Shown here piece by piece: positions 15,729-22,454 of a stretch of 64,000 bases of DNA (the first letter of the stretch is position 1; each line of letters starts with the position of its first letter). Position numbers and translations under genes: made by a program. Below the pieces are notes generated by a model. That model was not told the DNA's origin. It made no database searches and saw only the letters and a program-made list of their open reading frames with translations. Source of the stretch: Pedobacter sp. SL55. GTDB taxonomy: Bacteria; Bacteroidota; Bacteroidia; Sphingobacteriales; Sphingobacteriaceae. Where the stretch lies: contig NZ_CP113059.1 in assembly GCF_026625705.1 (NCBI RefSeq), positions 1,302,001 through 1,366,000 on the forward strand, in the 5' to 3' direction.

Positions 15729-15766
15729 TAAGTTATAAGTTTTAAGTTATATGTAATACGTGATTG
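15729..15766. repeat. Left inverted repeat of four-helix-bundle cassette 2
   Basis: GTTTTAAGTTATATGTAATA is the core. The opposite end (16129-16159) read on the other strand is GTTTTAAGTTCTACGTAATA. Confidence 0.8.
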
Positions 15767-15770
15767 TGCA

Positions 15771-16127
15771 CTACTTACTTCTAACTTTGGTAATCAAATT
15801 AATGAGCATCGCCTTAATGGCGTTTATTGTATTCTCCAATTCTAAAAACTCAGTTTCGGAGATGTAATTTAAATCTCTACATAAAAGTAGAAAGTAATCC
15901 GTTTCGTTTGCAGAGCCTAATGAAATATTTAGAAAGTTGGCAAAATCCAATTGAGATTTCTTACCACAACCTTCAGCAATATTTGCTGGAATTGAAGCCG
16001 CGGCCCTTCTTATCTGACTAGTTACCCCAAATATTTCTTCTTTAGGAAATTTTGCAGTTAATCTATAGATTTCCAGAACAAGTTGGTGTGGTTTTTCCCA
16101 AACTTTTAATTCTTTGTAGTTCTGCAT
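15771..16127 (-). CDS. Four-helix-bundle protein (23S rRNA intervening-sequence family)
   Basis: This 118-residue protein shows the full family pattern. YKELKVWEKPHQLVLEIYRL is helix 1 and FPKEEIFGVTSQIRRAAASI starts helix 2. PANIAEGCGKKS is the signature loop, and FANFLNISLGSANETDYFLL forms helix 3 before a final helix. It is the most typical of the three copies in this cluster. The gene fits between argD and argF' and is bounded by well-matched inverted repeats (15729-15766 and 16129-16159). The right-hand repeat supplies the last codons and stop of argD. The function of the family is unknown. Confidence 0.9.
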   Translation of the reverse strand: MQNYKELKVWEKPHQLVLEIYRLTAKFPKEEIFGVTSQIRRAAASIPANIAEGCGKKSQLDFANFLNISLGSANETDYFLLLCRDLNYISETEFLELENTINAIKAMLINLITKVRSK

Positions 16128-16128
16128 T

Positions 16129-16159
16129 ACTTAAAACGTATTACGTAGAACTTAAAACC
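16129..16159. repeat. Right inverted repeat of four-helix-bundle cassette 2
   Basis: Inverted partner of 15729-15766. The argD stop codon (16141) lies inside it, so the last residues of ArgD (VLSST) come from repeat sequence. Confidence 0.8.
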
Positions 16160-17277
16160 TTTTTCAACGCCTCCAAAAACTCATCTGCATGTGCCTTTGT
16201 CAAATTCAAAGCTGGCAATAAACGAATTACGTTAGGCTTAGCTTCTCCAGTAAAGATGAAATGCTTGAATAACAAATCCTTTTTCACGTGAGCTAATTCT
16301 TCTGGTAATTCGATGCCGATCATTAAGCCTCTGCCACGTACTTCTTTTACTTGCTCAAATTTCTTTAGCTCTTCAATCAAGTACGTTCCAACTTCCTCAG
16401 CATTTTTCATCAAGTTATCTTTCTCGATAACCTCTAAAACTGCTAATGCTGCGGCACAAGCCAAATGATTACCACCAAAAGTAGTACCCAATTGCCCGTG
16501 CCAAGGTTTAAATTTCGGAGCGATAGAAATCCCTGCGATAGGAAATCCGTTGCCCATTCCTTTGGCCATGGTATAAATATCCGCTTCTACGCCAGCCCAA
16601 TCATGCGAATAAAACTGACCTGTACGGCCGTAACCACATTGTACGCTATCGGCGATGTAAACTGCATTATGCTCGTCACAAAGTGAACGAATTTTCTGCA
16701 AGAAACTTTTTGATGCTTCTTTGATGCCCCCAACACCTTGGATGCCTTCGATGATTACCGCAGCAATTTCGTTTCCGTGTTTTGCAAATTCATCAGCCAA
16801 TGCTTGCTCATCGTTAAAAGGCAAGAATGTGATGTTCTCTGTTTCATTTACCGGCGCTACAATTTTTGGATTGTCTGTAGCGGCGACGGCTAAAGAAGTA
16901 CGGCCATGGAAAGCTCCTTTAAAAGCAATGATTTTCTTTCTTCCGTTGTAGAATGACGCTAGCTTTAGCGCATTTTCGTTCGCTTCGGCACCAGAGTTCA
17001 ATAAGAACAATTGGTAATCGGTTTTACCAGAAACCTGCCCTAGTTTCTCCGCCAATTGCGCTTGCAAAGGAATTTTGATAGAGTTAGAATAAAATCCAAC
17101 TTTGTTTAATTGCTCGGTTAAACGTTGCACATAATGTGGGTTGGTATGGCCAATGCTAATTACCGCATGACCACCATAAAGGTCTAAATATTTTTGCCCG
17201 TTAGCATCCCAAACATTGCTGCCTTGTGCTTCCGTGATTTCTATGTCGTTTAATGGATATACGTCGTATAAGTTCAT
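16141..17277 (-). CDS. argD: Acylornithine aminotransferase
   Basis: ArgD is a class-III PLP aminotransferase that converts N-acylglutamate semialdehyde to N-acylornithine. The 378-residue protein has GGHAVISIGHTNP, the pyridoxal-binding NSGAEANENALKLA (about residue 100), and FHGRTSLAVAATD. AVIIEGIQGVGGI, the YIADSVQCGYGRTG loop with the aspartate that binds PLP, and the Schiff-base lysine in TMAKGMGNGFPIAG follow. It is intact except that its last few residues are written in the flanking repeat of a four-helix-bundle cassette. Cassettes of the same kind lie immediately on both sides of it. Confidence 0.94.
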   Translation of the reverse strand: MNLYDVYPLNDIEITEAQGSNVWDANGQKYLDLYGGHAVISIGHTNPHYVQRLTEQLNKVGFYSNSIKIPLQAQLAEKLGQVSGKTDYQLFLLNSGAEANENALKLASFYNGRKKIIAFKGAFHGRTSLAVAATDNPKIVAPVNETENITFLPFNDEQALADEFAKHGNEIAAVIIEGIQGVGGIKEASKSFLQKIRSLCDEHNAVYIADSVQCGYGRTGQFYSHDWAGVEADIYTMAKGMGNGFPIAGISIAPKFKPWHGQLGTTFGGNHLACAAALAVLEVIEKDNLMKNAEEVGTYLIEELKKFEQVKEVRGRGLMIGIELPEELAHVKKDLLFKHFIFTGEAKPNVIRLLPALNLTKAHADEFLEALKKVLSST

Positions 17278-17281
17278 AATT

Positions 17282-17318
17282 GAGGTATAAGGTTTAAGGT
17301 GTTAGGGTTTAAGGTTTT
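17282..17318. repeat. Left inverted repeat of four-helix-bundle cassette 3
   Basis: Built of AAGGTTTAAGGTGTTAGGGT-like units. The opposite end at 17680-17717 carries the inverted form. The ORF's last codons and stop lie inside it. Confidence 0.75.
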
Positions 17319-17679
17319 CCCCTCCACTTCTTAAAAATTTTAAAAAAGAAATTAGCATTGCTCTAACTTCGTTAATTGATTGGTTCACTTTTAGGTAATC
17401 TTCTTCACTAATATACTTTAACTCTGATGCACACAAGCAGCAGTAATCTATTTCATTAGTAGAACCCAGAGCAATATTGAGAAAATGTGCAAAATCTTTA
17501 TCTGTAAATCTTCCGCATCCTTCTACAATATTTAAGGGTATGGATAATGAAGCTCTAGTTAACTGAGATATCAATTCAAATCGTTCTTCTTTTGGAAATT
17601 GAGTAGCAATACTCTTTTTGATGAACATGTTTAGCTCATGTGCCTTTTTCCAAACATCGAGTTTTTTGTAGTCCCTCAT
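17302..17679 (-). CDS. Four-helix-bundle protein (23S rRNA intervening-sequence family)
   Basis: This 125-residue family member has YKKLDVWKKAHELNMFIKKS, FPKEERFELISQLTRASLSI, PLNIVEGCGRFTDKD and FLNIALGSTNEIDYCCLCAS in the standard order. It lies between argC and argD and is bounded by inverted AAGG-rich repeats (17282-17318, 17680-17717), the whole unit being 436 bases. The protein sequence is clearly different from the copy at 15771, and so are the flanking repeats. The copies are therefore not a recent local duplication, and each travels with its own repeat type. Function is unknown. Confidence 0.9.
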   Translation of the reverse strand: MRDYKKLDVWKKAHELNMFIKKSIATQFPKEERFELISQLTRASLSIPLNIVEGCGRFTDKDFAHFLNIALGSTNEIDYCCLCASELKYISEEDYLKVNQSINEVRAMLISFLKFLRSGGENLKP

Positions 17680-17717
17680 AACCTTATGCCTTATACCCTA
17701 CGCCTTTTACCTTTCTA
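17680..17717. repeat. Right inverted repeat of four-helix-bundle cassette 3
   Basis: ACCTTATGCCTTATACCCTA and following bases. It begins at the start codon of the ORF and overlaps the stop codon of argC (17715). Confidence 0.75.
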
Positions 17718-18713
17718 AAAATTCGCTGCTTTCAACTTCAAACCCGCTGTTTCTTCCAGACCAAACATCAAGTTCATATTCTGAACTGCTTGGCCGCTGG
17801 CGCCTTTTAAAAGGTTATCTATAATGCTAATGATAAACAATTTATTGCCGTGCTTTTCTAAATGTACAAGGCATTTGTTTGTGTTTACCACTTGCTTTAA
17901 ATCGATGTTTTTCCGGCTTACGTGAGTAAATGAATGACCAGCATAATAATTTTCGTAAAGCTCGTAAGCTTGTTCTTCCGTCAAATCGCTTTCAATATAC
18001 ATCGCAGCCAAAATCCCTCTGGTAAAATCGCCACGTTGTGGGATGAAAGTAAGAAGCCCGCCCCCAGTCCCTCCCAAAGGGAGGGGAGCTCCATTCGCTT
18101 GCACTAAACTCTCGCCAATTTCATTCAAGTGTTGGTGTTCAAAAGCTTTGTAAATGGAAAGATTGTTGTTTCTCCAGCTGAAGTGCGAAGTTTTGCTCAA
18201 GCTTTGTCCGGCACCAGTAGAACCTGTAGTTGCGTTAATATGTACTTCGCTTTGCAACAAACCTTTTGAAGCCAATGGCAACAAACCTAACTGAATGCAA
18301 GTAGCAAAACAGCCTGGATTAGCAATATTTCGTGCAGATTGGATTTTATCTTTATTTAATTCTGGAAGACCGTAAACGAATTGACGATTTTCGATTGACG
18401 AATTACGATTTAACCTGAAGTCTTGAGACAAATCAATGATTTTAATGCGCTCATCAATAGGATTAGCTTCCAAAAACTTCTTCGCATCACCATGGCCAAC
18501 ACATAAAAACAAAACGTCGATGTCTTGCGAAATTTGGTCAGTAAAACGTAAGTCAGTATCGCCAAATAAATCAGTATGCACATCCGAAATCAGATTTCCA
18601 GCGTTACTGCTGCTATTTACAAAAGCAATTTCTACTTGTGGGTGGTTTACCAAGATACGTAGCATCTCGCCACCAGTGTAACCTGCTCCTCCAATAATTC
18701 CTGCTTTTATCAT
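17715..18713 (-). CDS. argC: N-acyl-gamma-glutamyl-phosphate reductase with repeat-derived insertions
   Basis: ArgC reduces N-acylglutamyl phosphate to the semialdehyde with NADPH. The protein starts MIKAGIIGGAGYTGGEMLRI (Rossmann loop). The catalytic cysteine is in ANPGCFATCIQLGLLPLA, and GSTGAGQSLSKTSHFSWRNN and FIPQRGDFTRGILAAMY are also present. The ATG at 18713 gives 332 residues; a GTG at 18746 would start inside a repeat and is rejected. Two segments look repeat-derived: about 15 residues, ANGAPLPLGGTGGGL, from the GC hairpin at 18054-18092, and NRNSSIENRQ from the TCGTAATTCGTCAATC repeat at 18378-18412. Both keep the frame and avoid the catalytic core. Confidence 0.93.
   Translation of the reverse strand: MIKAGIIGGAGYTGGEMLRILVNHPQVEIAFVNSSSNAGNLISDVHTDLFGDTDLRFTDQISQDIDVLFLCVGHGDAKKFLEANPIDERIKIIDLSQDFRLNRNSSIENRQFVYGLPELNKDKIQSARNIANPGCFATCIQLGLLPLASKGLLQSEVHINATTGSTGAGQSLSKTSHFSWRNNNLSIYKAFEHQHLNEIGESLVQANGAPLPLGGTGGGLLTFIPQRGDFTRGILAAMYIESDLTEEQAYELYENYYAGHSFTHVSRKNIDLKQVVNTNKCLVHLEKHGNKLFIISIIDNLLKGASGQAVQNMNLMFGLEETAGLKLKAANF
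18054..18092. repeat. GC-hairpin repeat read in frame inside argC
   Basis: CCCTCCCAAAGGGAGGGG and flanks belong to the same group as the repeat inside argF'. It encodes a Gly/Pro-rich insert before the conserved LTFIPQRGDF. Confidence 0.75.
18378..18412. repeat. AT-rich repeat read in frame inside argC
   Basis: It shares about 20 consecutive bases (on the opposite strand) with the intergenic repeat at 10332-10351, including TCGTAATTCGTCAATC. It encodes NRNSSIENRQ between DFRL and FVYGLPELN. Confidence 0.65.
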
Positions 18714-18731
18714 ATTTTTAGGTTCATTGTT

Positions 18732-18796
18732 GTCATTGCGAGGCACGAAGCAATCTCATTTATCGTTTTAAGATTGCTTCGTGCCTCGCAATGACG
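18732..18796. repeat. Empty inverted pair of CGTCA-hairpin-TC elements
   Basis: Two near-perfect inverted GTCATTGCGAGGCACGAAGC copies (18732-18756 and 18771-18796) are separated by 14 bases. The ends are the same as those of the GIY-YIG cassettes, but there is no gene between. It fills the gap between the upstream GNAT stop and argC. Confidence 0.9.
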
Positions 18797-19258
18797 CTAT
18801 TTTATTTCAATTTTATAAAGTAAAAATTCTTCGTCTGGTCCTTGTTTTACAAAACCAATTTGTTCGTAAAGGCTTTGCGCTGTAAAATTATCAACGGCTG
18901 TTTCTAGCTGAACAAAAGTAGAACCTTGCCCTTTGGCAAAATCGATTACAGTTTTGATGAGTGCTTCACCAATTCCCTGTTTACGGTAGTCTGGATCAAC
19001 AAACAAATCGTTCAATATCCAATTTTTGGTTAATCTAGCGGACGAATATTTTGGATAAAGCTGTGTAAATCCAACTGGCTTGTCCCCATCAAGTGCTACA
19101 AAAATTACCGATTCGTTATTCTCCAAACGAGCGTCGATGAATGCTTTCGCCATTCCTAAATCAGAGAACTTACCGTAAAATATCCTGTACTGATTAAACA
19201 AGCCAACCACTAGATTAGCTTCTTTTTCATCAATACGTTTAATTTCTATTTTACTCAT
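18797..19258 (-). CDS. GNAT-family N-acetyltransferase
   Basis: This 153-residue classical GNAT protein opens with IEIKRIDEKEANLVVGLFNQY. The central strand is SVIFVALDGDKPVGFTQLYP, and the acetyl-CoA loop is DLFVDPDYRKQGIGEALIKT (motif A, R-x-x-G-x-G/A). The C-terminal AVDNFTAQSLYEQIGFVKQG is motif B. It lies between argG and argC. The compact single-domain form is like many small-molecule or aminoglycoside-type acetyltransferases. Because the cluster contains three GNAT genes and no recognisable argA or argJ, it is one candidate for an N-acylglutamate synthase. The one at 20600 is the better candidate. Confidence 0.85.
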   Translation of the reverse strand: MSKIEIKRIDEKEANLVVGLFNQYRIFYGKFSDLGMAKAFIDARLENNESVIFVALDGDKPVGFTQLYPKYSSARLTKNWILNDLFVDPDYRKQGIGEALIKTVIDFAKGQGSTFVQLETAVDNFTAQSLYEQIGFVKQGPDEEFLLYKIEIK

Positions 19259-19261
19259 ACT

Positions 19262-19340
19262 TTTAGGGCTTTAATATCTAAGGCTTAGGTGTTTGCGGCG
19301 TATCAACCTTACGCCTTTTACCTCAAGCCTTACACCTCCA
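19262..19340. repeat. AAGG-type inverted repeat pair without an ORF
   Basis: TCTAAGGCTTAGGTGTTTG faces CAACCTTACGCCTTTTACCT and CAAGCCTTACACCT. The sequence style matches the ends of four-helix-bundle cassette 3, but nothing is enclosed, so it may be an empty version. It fills the gap between argG and the GNAT gene. Confidence 0.6.
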
Positions 19341-19344
19341 GAAG

Positions 19345-20535
19345 CTACGCTTCTGAATTAACTTTATGCCAAATCATTACTTGGTTACCGAAAATTTTAG
19401 AGAAACCTTTTACATCTTCGCCGCTCCAAGCATTGTTCATTTCGCCGTAGCTACCAAATTTGTTGCTCATTAAATCGTTAGCACTTTCTATACCCACAAT
19501 GTGGAAACGATAAGGCAACAACTCAACAAATACTTTACCGTTAACGGTACTTTGTGTAGAAGTTAAGAAAGCTTCCATGTCTCTCATAATTGGATCGTGG
19601 AATTGACCTTCGTGCAACCAGTTTCCATAAAATGATGATAAGTTTTCTTTCCAGCTCAACTGCCATTTGGTTAAGGTGTGTTTCTCTAAAGCGTGGTGCG
19701 CTTTGATGATCACCATCGGCCCTGCCGCCTCAAAACCCACACGACCTTTAATGCCAATAATGGTATCACCCACGTGAACATCACGACCTACACCAAAAGG
19801 AGCTGCAATAGCTTGTAACTTTTGGATGGCTCTTACAGGCTCTAATTTCTCGCCATCTACAGCCACCAATTCTCCTTTTTCGAAAGTTAATTCTACTTGC
19901 CTAGCTTCGGTTTCAGTTACCTGCGTTGGCCAAGCACTTTCTGGTAAAGTTTTGTTAGATGTCAATGTTTCTGCACCACCTACCGAAGTACCCCACAAAC
20001 CTTTGTTGATCGAATATTTTGCTTTTTCGGCAGTGTAAACCACACCGTGTTTGGCTAAATACTCAATTTCCGCTTCGCGTGATAATTTCAAATCTCTAAT
20101 TGGCGTAATGATTTCCACGTTAGGAATTAGGATATTGAAAATCATATCAAAACGCACTTGGTCGTTACCCGCACCTGTACTACCGTGAGCTACGTAATCT
20201 GCACCAATTTTTTTTACGTAATTAGCAATAGCTGTAGCTTGGCAAACACGCTCTGCACTTACCGATAATGGATAAGTAGCATTTTTCAACACGTTGCCAT
20301 AAATCAAATACTTGATGCTATCGTTGTAATAGTTTTCGGTTTCATCTACGGCAGCGTGCGAGGTTACCCCTAAAGCATAAGCCCGTGCTTCAATTTCCTT
20401 TAGCTCTTCATCAGAAAAACCACCAGTGTTTACCACTACCGAGTGTACTTCTAAATCTCTGTCTTTAGTTAAATGAATGCAGCAGAATGAGGTGTCTAAA
20501 CCTCCGCTAAATGCTAAAACAACTTTTTTCTTCAT
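19345..20535 (-). CDS. argG: Argininosuccinate synthase
   Basis: ArgG joins citrulline and aspartate using ATP. The 396-residue protein has the PP-loop VVLAFSGGLDTSFCCIHL at its start. HGSTGAGNDQVRFD (about residue 116), KYSINKGLWGTSVGG, and the C-terminal tetramerisation region with FYGNWLHEGQFHDPIMRDME also match the family. Length and motifs are normal. It is the second gene of the cluster after the GNAT gene at 20600, and the gap between them carries a CCCCTAAAGGGG-type repeat (20552-20578). Confidence 0.96.
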   Translation of the reverse strand: MKKKVVLAFSGGLDTSFCCIHLTKDRDLEVHSVVVNTGGFSDEELKEIEARAYALGVTSHAAVDETENYYNDSIKYLIYGNVLKNATYPLSVSAERVCQATAIANYVKKIGADYVAHGSTGAGNDQVRFDMIFNILIPNVEIITPIRDLKLSREAEIEYLAKHGVVYTAEKAKYSINKGLWGTSVGGAETLTSNKTLPESAWPTQVTETEARQVELTFEKGELVAVDGEKLEPVRAIQKLQAIAAPFGVGRDVHVGDTIIGIKGRVGFEAAGPMVIIKAHHALEKHTLTKWQLSWKENLSSFYGNWLHEGQFHDPIMRDMEAFLTSTQSTVNGKVFVELLPYRFHIVGIESANDLMSNKFGSYGEMNNAWSGEDVKGFSKIFGNQVMIWHKVNSEA

Positions 20536-20551
20536 CTTGTATTTATTTTAT

Positions 20552-20578
20552 TAACCCCCAACCCCTAAAGGGGAGTTG
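20552..20578. repeat. Short GC-hairpin repeat
   Basis: AACCCCTAAAGGGGAGTTG, related to the repeats at 1-32 and 12967-12999. Confidence 0.55.
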
Positions 20579-20599
20579 TATAGGATGATTTATAATTTT

Positions 20600-21295
20600 C
20601 TATTTATTAATGAACGCCAAAAACAACAACAGTGATTTTAAATCGCTGCCACCTTTTTTCTCAATTAAACGCTGTTTAATCCGCATAAAACGTTCGTAAA
20701 GCTTCGGTTTTTTCTGCAGCTCTTCCGCAAACTCTTTGGCAGCTTCGTGTTTTTTCTCTTTCGGATCGTACAACATTGCCGTACACATGCAATTCTTGCG
20801 TTCTTTCATCTTCAAGATATCGAAGTTTACACAGCTTTGGCAGCCTTTCCAAAATTCTTCATCTTGCGTAAGTTCCGAGTAGGTCACAGGTTCGTAACCC
20901 AAATCAGAGTTGATTTTCATTACCGCCAAACCTGTAGTTAGGCCAAATATTTTTGCTTTAGGATAAAGTTTACGTGACAAGGCGAAAATTTCTTCCTTAA
21001 TGGCTTTTGCCAATCCTTCTTTACGGTATTTAGGACTTACAATTAGACCCGAGTTAGCCACAAACTGACCGTGGCTCCAGGTTTCGATGTAGCAAAAGCC
21101 TGCCCACGAGCCATCCTTATGAAAAGCAATGACAGATTTGCCCTCTTGCATTTTGCCCGCAACATATTCTGGCGAACGTTTAGCGATACCCGTACCTCTA
21201 GCTTTCGCAGACTCGGCCATCTCTTCAACTATTTCTTCTGCAAAAACACGATGTTCAGGAAGTGCGACTTGCACTATAAAATCGTTATTATTCAT
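20600..21295 (-). CDS. GNAT acyltransferase, candidate N-acylglutamate synthase
   Basis: The 231-residue protein is the first gene of the arginine cluster. Residues about 1-150 form a GNAT fold: KSVIAFHKDGSWAGFCYIET is the central strand pair, and SGLIVSPKYRKEGLAKAIKEEI holds the CoA-binding loop. A cysteine-bearing C-terminal part (EFWKGCQSCVNFDIL, ERKNCMCTAMLY) and a charged helical tail follow. The N-terminal segment SPEYVAGKMQEGKSVIAF resembles the GNAT half of ArgA-type synthases. Since no argA, argJ or fused argA is seen among the cluster genes, this is the best candidate to acylate glutamate (with acetyl- or succinyl-CoA). That role is inferred from position and fold. Confidence 0.85.
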   Translation of the reverse strand: MNNNDFIVQVALPEHRVFAEEIVEEMAESAKARGTGIAKRSPEYVAGKMQEGKSVIAFHKDGSWAGFCYIETWSHGQFVANSGLIVSPKYRKEGLAKAIKEEIFALSRKLYPKAKIFGLTTGLAVMKINSDLGYEPVTYSELTQDEEFWKGCQSCVNFDILKMKERKNCMCTAMLYDPKEKKHEAAKEFAEELQKKPKLYERFMRIKQRLIEKKGGSDLKSLLLFLAFINK

Positions 21296-21386
21296 TAATT
21301 CTTTAACGAAAAAATATGGTATTCTTGTTAATTGGGTTTTTATTGAGGATCAATTCCTCATGGGTTTAAGTTCCCTAGGGTAAGAC

Positions 21387-21521
21387 TTAAATCCGCGGCG
21401 TAAAGAGTTGCCGACTTGTAGTGATATGAAATATGGGGTGTAAACGTTCAATAAAATAGCCGTTAGGTGCCATGGTTTTGGCATCTAAAACAGATAATTT
21501 ATGTACAATTTGTTTACTCAT
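21387..21521 (-). CDS. Possible short leader ORF upstream of the arg cluster
   Basis: A 44-codon frame starts ATGAGTAAACAAATT and ends with arginine and proline codons (SRQLFTPRI, stop). It lies 91 bases before the GNAT gene. After its stop come TTAAGT...ACTTAA enclosing CCCTAGGG, and then a GAGGA-ATTGA-TCCTC hairpin near the GNAT start. That layout could be a leader peptide with attenuation, or a conserved structured leader that only looks coding. It is not recognised as a known riboswitch. Confidence is low that it is translated. Confidence 0.35.
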   Translation of the reverse strand: MSKQIVHKLSVLDAKTMAPNGYFIERLHPIFHITTSRQLFTPRI

Positions 21522-21917
21522 TTTTTAATCGAATCAACTCTGTAGAATTGATTGTGGCGCAAAGGTTTAAATAAAAATTGAGTTGTGCAATACAATTCGC
21601 ATTTTTTTACATTTTGTTTATCATTTCTTAACCTAATAATGGAGCATGGACAAAAGAGCAAAGATTAAAGACTTTAAGTCTGCTAAGTTTATTTTGAAAA
21701 GCTAAGCCAGTGCTACTATTTACTTTAGCCCCGCTATACGCTTTACTTGCCTCGTGCCTCGGCTGCGTGTTCGCTGCTATCGGGTTTAATTAACTAAGTT
21801 CTATACAATAAAACTACTTTGCAACCTTTGCATAAGCCTATTTTTATTATCGTTGTTTTTACCTTTTTCGGTTCCCTAAATCTAGGGACTGGCTGTTAGA
21901 ACGTAAAGATGTGCAGT

Positions 21918-21967
21918 AACTTTGTCAATCTTAATATAAAAGTTGGCTAGTTAAGATTGACAAAGTT
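21918..21967. repeat. Perfect 16-bp inverted repeat
   Basis: AACTTTGTCAATCTTA and its exact reverse complement are separated by 18 bases. There is no T-run after either arm, so a simple terminator is not obvious. Confidence 0.75.
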
Positions 21968-22052
21968 TAAAGCTGATGTGCTTTATAATTCCGGAGCGTT
22001 ATCGTAGCGTCTTAAATCCGAATTATTTAGAACAGTTTAAAATTCTGCAATC

Positions 22053-22084
22053 TGCTGTTCGATATAACAAAATGTCGAACAGCA
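22053..22084. repeat. 10-bp inverted repeat
   Basis: TGCTGTTCGA pairs with TCGAACAGCA around a 12-base loop. Confidence 0.65.
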
Positions 22085-22100
22085 AAAATACTTTTAGAGC

Positions 22101-22131
22101 ATCATTTCGAACGAGGTACGAGGAGAAATCT
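22101..22131 (+). repeat. Degenerate CGTCA-hairpin-TCT element
   Basis: ATCA-TTTC...GAAA-TCT keeps the hairpin and 3' TCT of the class, with a TTTC/GAAA stem around GAACGAGGTACGAGGA. Confidence 0.6.
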
Positions 22132-22413
22132 GTTGTATAGGAGTTCTTAACTTTGAAACTTCTCTCTACGTTCTAAATGTCGGCACAAGAAACAAAAGAT
22201 TATATTAGAAAGAAAACTGGATAAGCAACAGACAGCAACAATCATTTCCAATAAGGCGTCACATCTAAATTCAATTAAGTTTTATGGTTATAAATTCAAA
22301 AACTTGTAGCAAATAGGAGCAACCCAACGTATAGGGAAATAAGTATCGGGAAAAGGCTTCTGCTTATTTAACAAAGTTTAACATCATACTAAAGCCTATA
22401 AAACCAATATTTG

Positions 22414-22421
22414 TATATTTG
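22414..22421 (+). promoter_or_regulatory. Bacteroidota -7 box for the DUF4397 gene
   Basis: TATATTTG matches TAnnTTTG and lies 33 bases before the ATG at 22455. Confidence 0.55.
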
Positions 22422-22454
22422 AAACTTAAATTCACACTGATTTTACGCTAAAAC

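Larger units (their letters stand above)
21522..22454. other. 933-bp gene-free region with hairpins and worn repeats
   Basis: Between the arg leader and the DUF4397 gene no frame looks coding. It holds an AAAGAGCAAAGATTAAAGAC stretch (about 21652) and a CCTCGTGCCTCGGCTGCGTG stretch (about 21750). A perfect 16-bp inverted repeat follows (21918-21933 with 21952-21967), then a 10-bp inverted repeat (22053-22062 with 22075-22084). A TTTCGAACGAGGTACGAGGA repeat ending GAAATCT (22101-22131) closes the list. Confidence 0.6.

Noticed and set aside
18713-18746. GTG start for argC at 18746
   Set aside because: The extra 11 codons would be encoded by the CGTCATTGCGAGG repeat, and the ATG at 18713 directly precedes the conserved KAGIIGGAGYTG.
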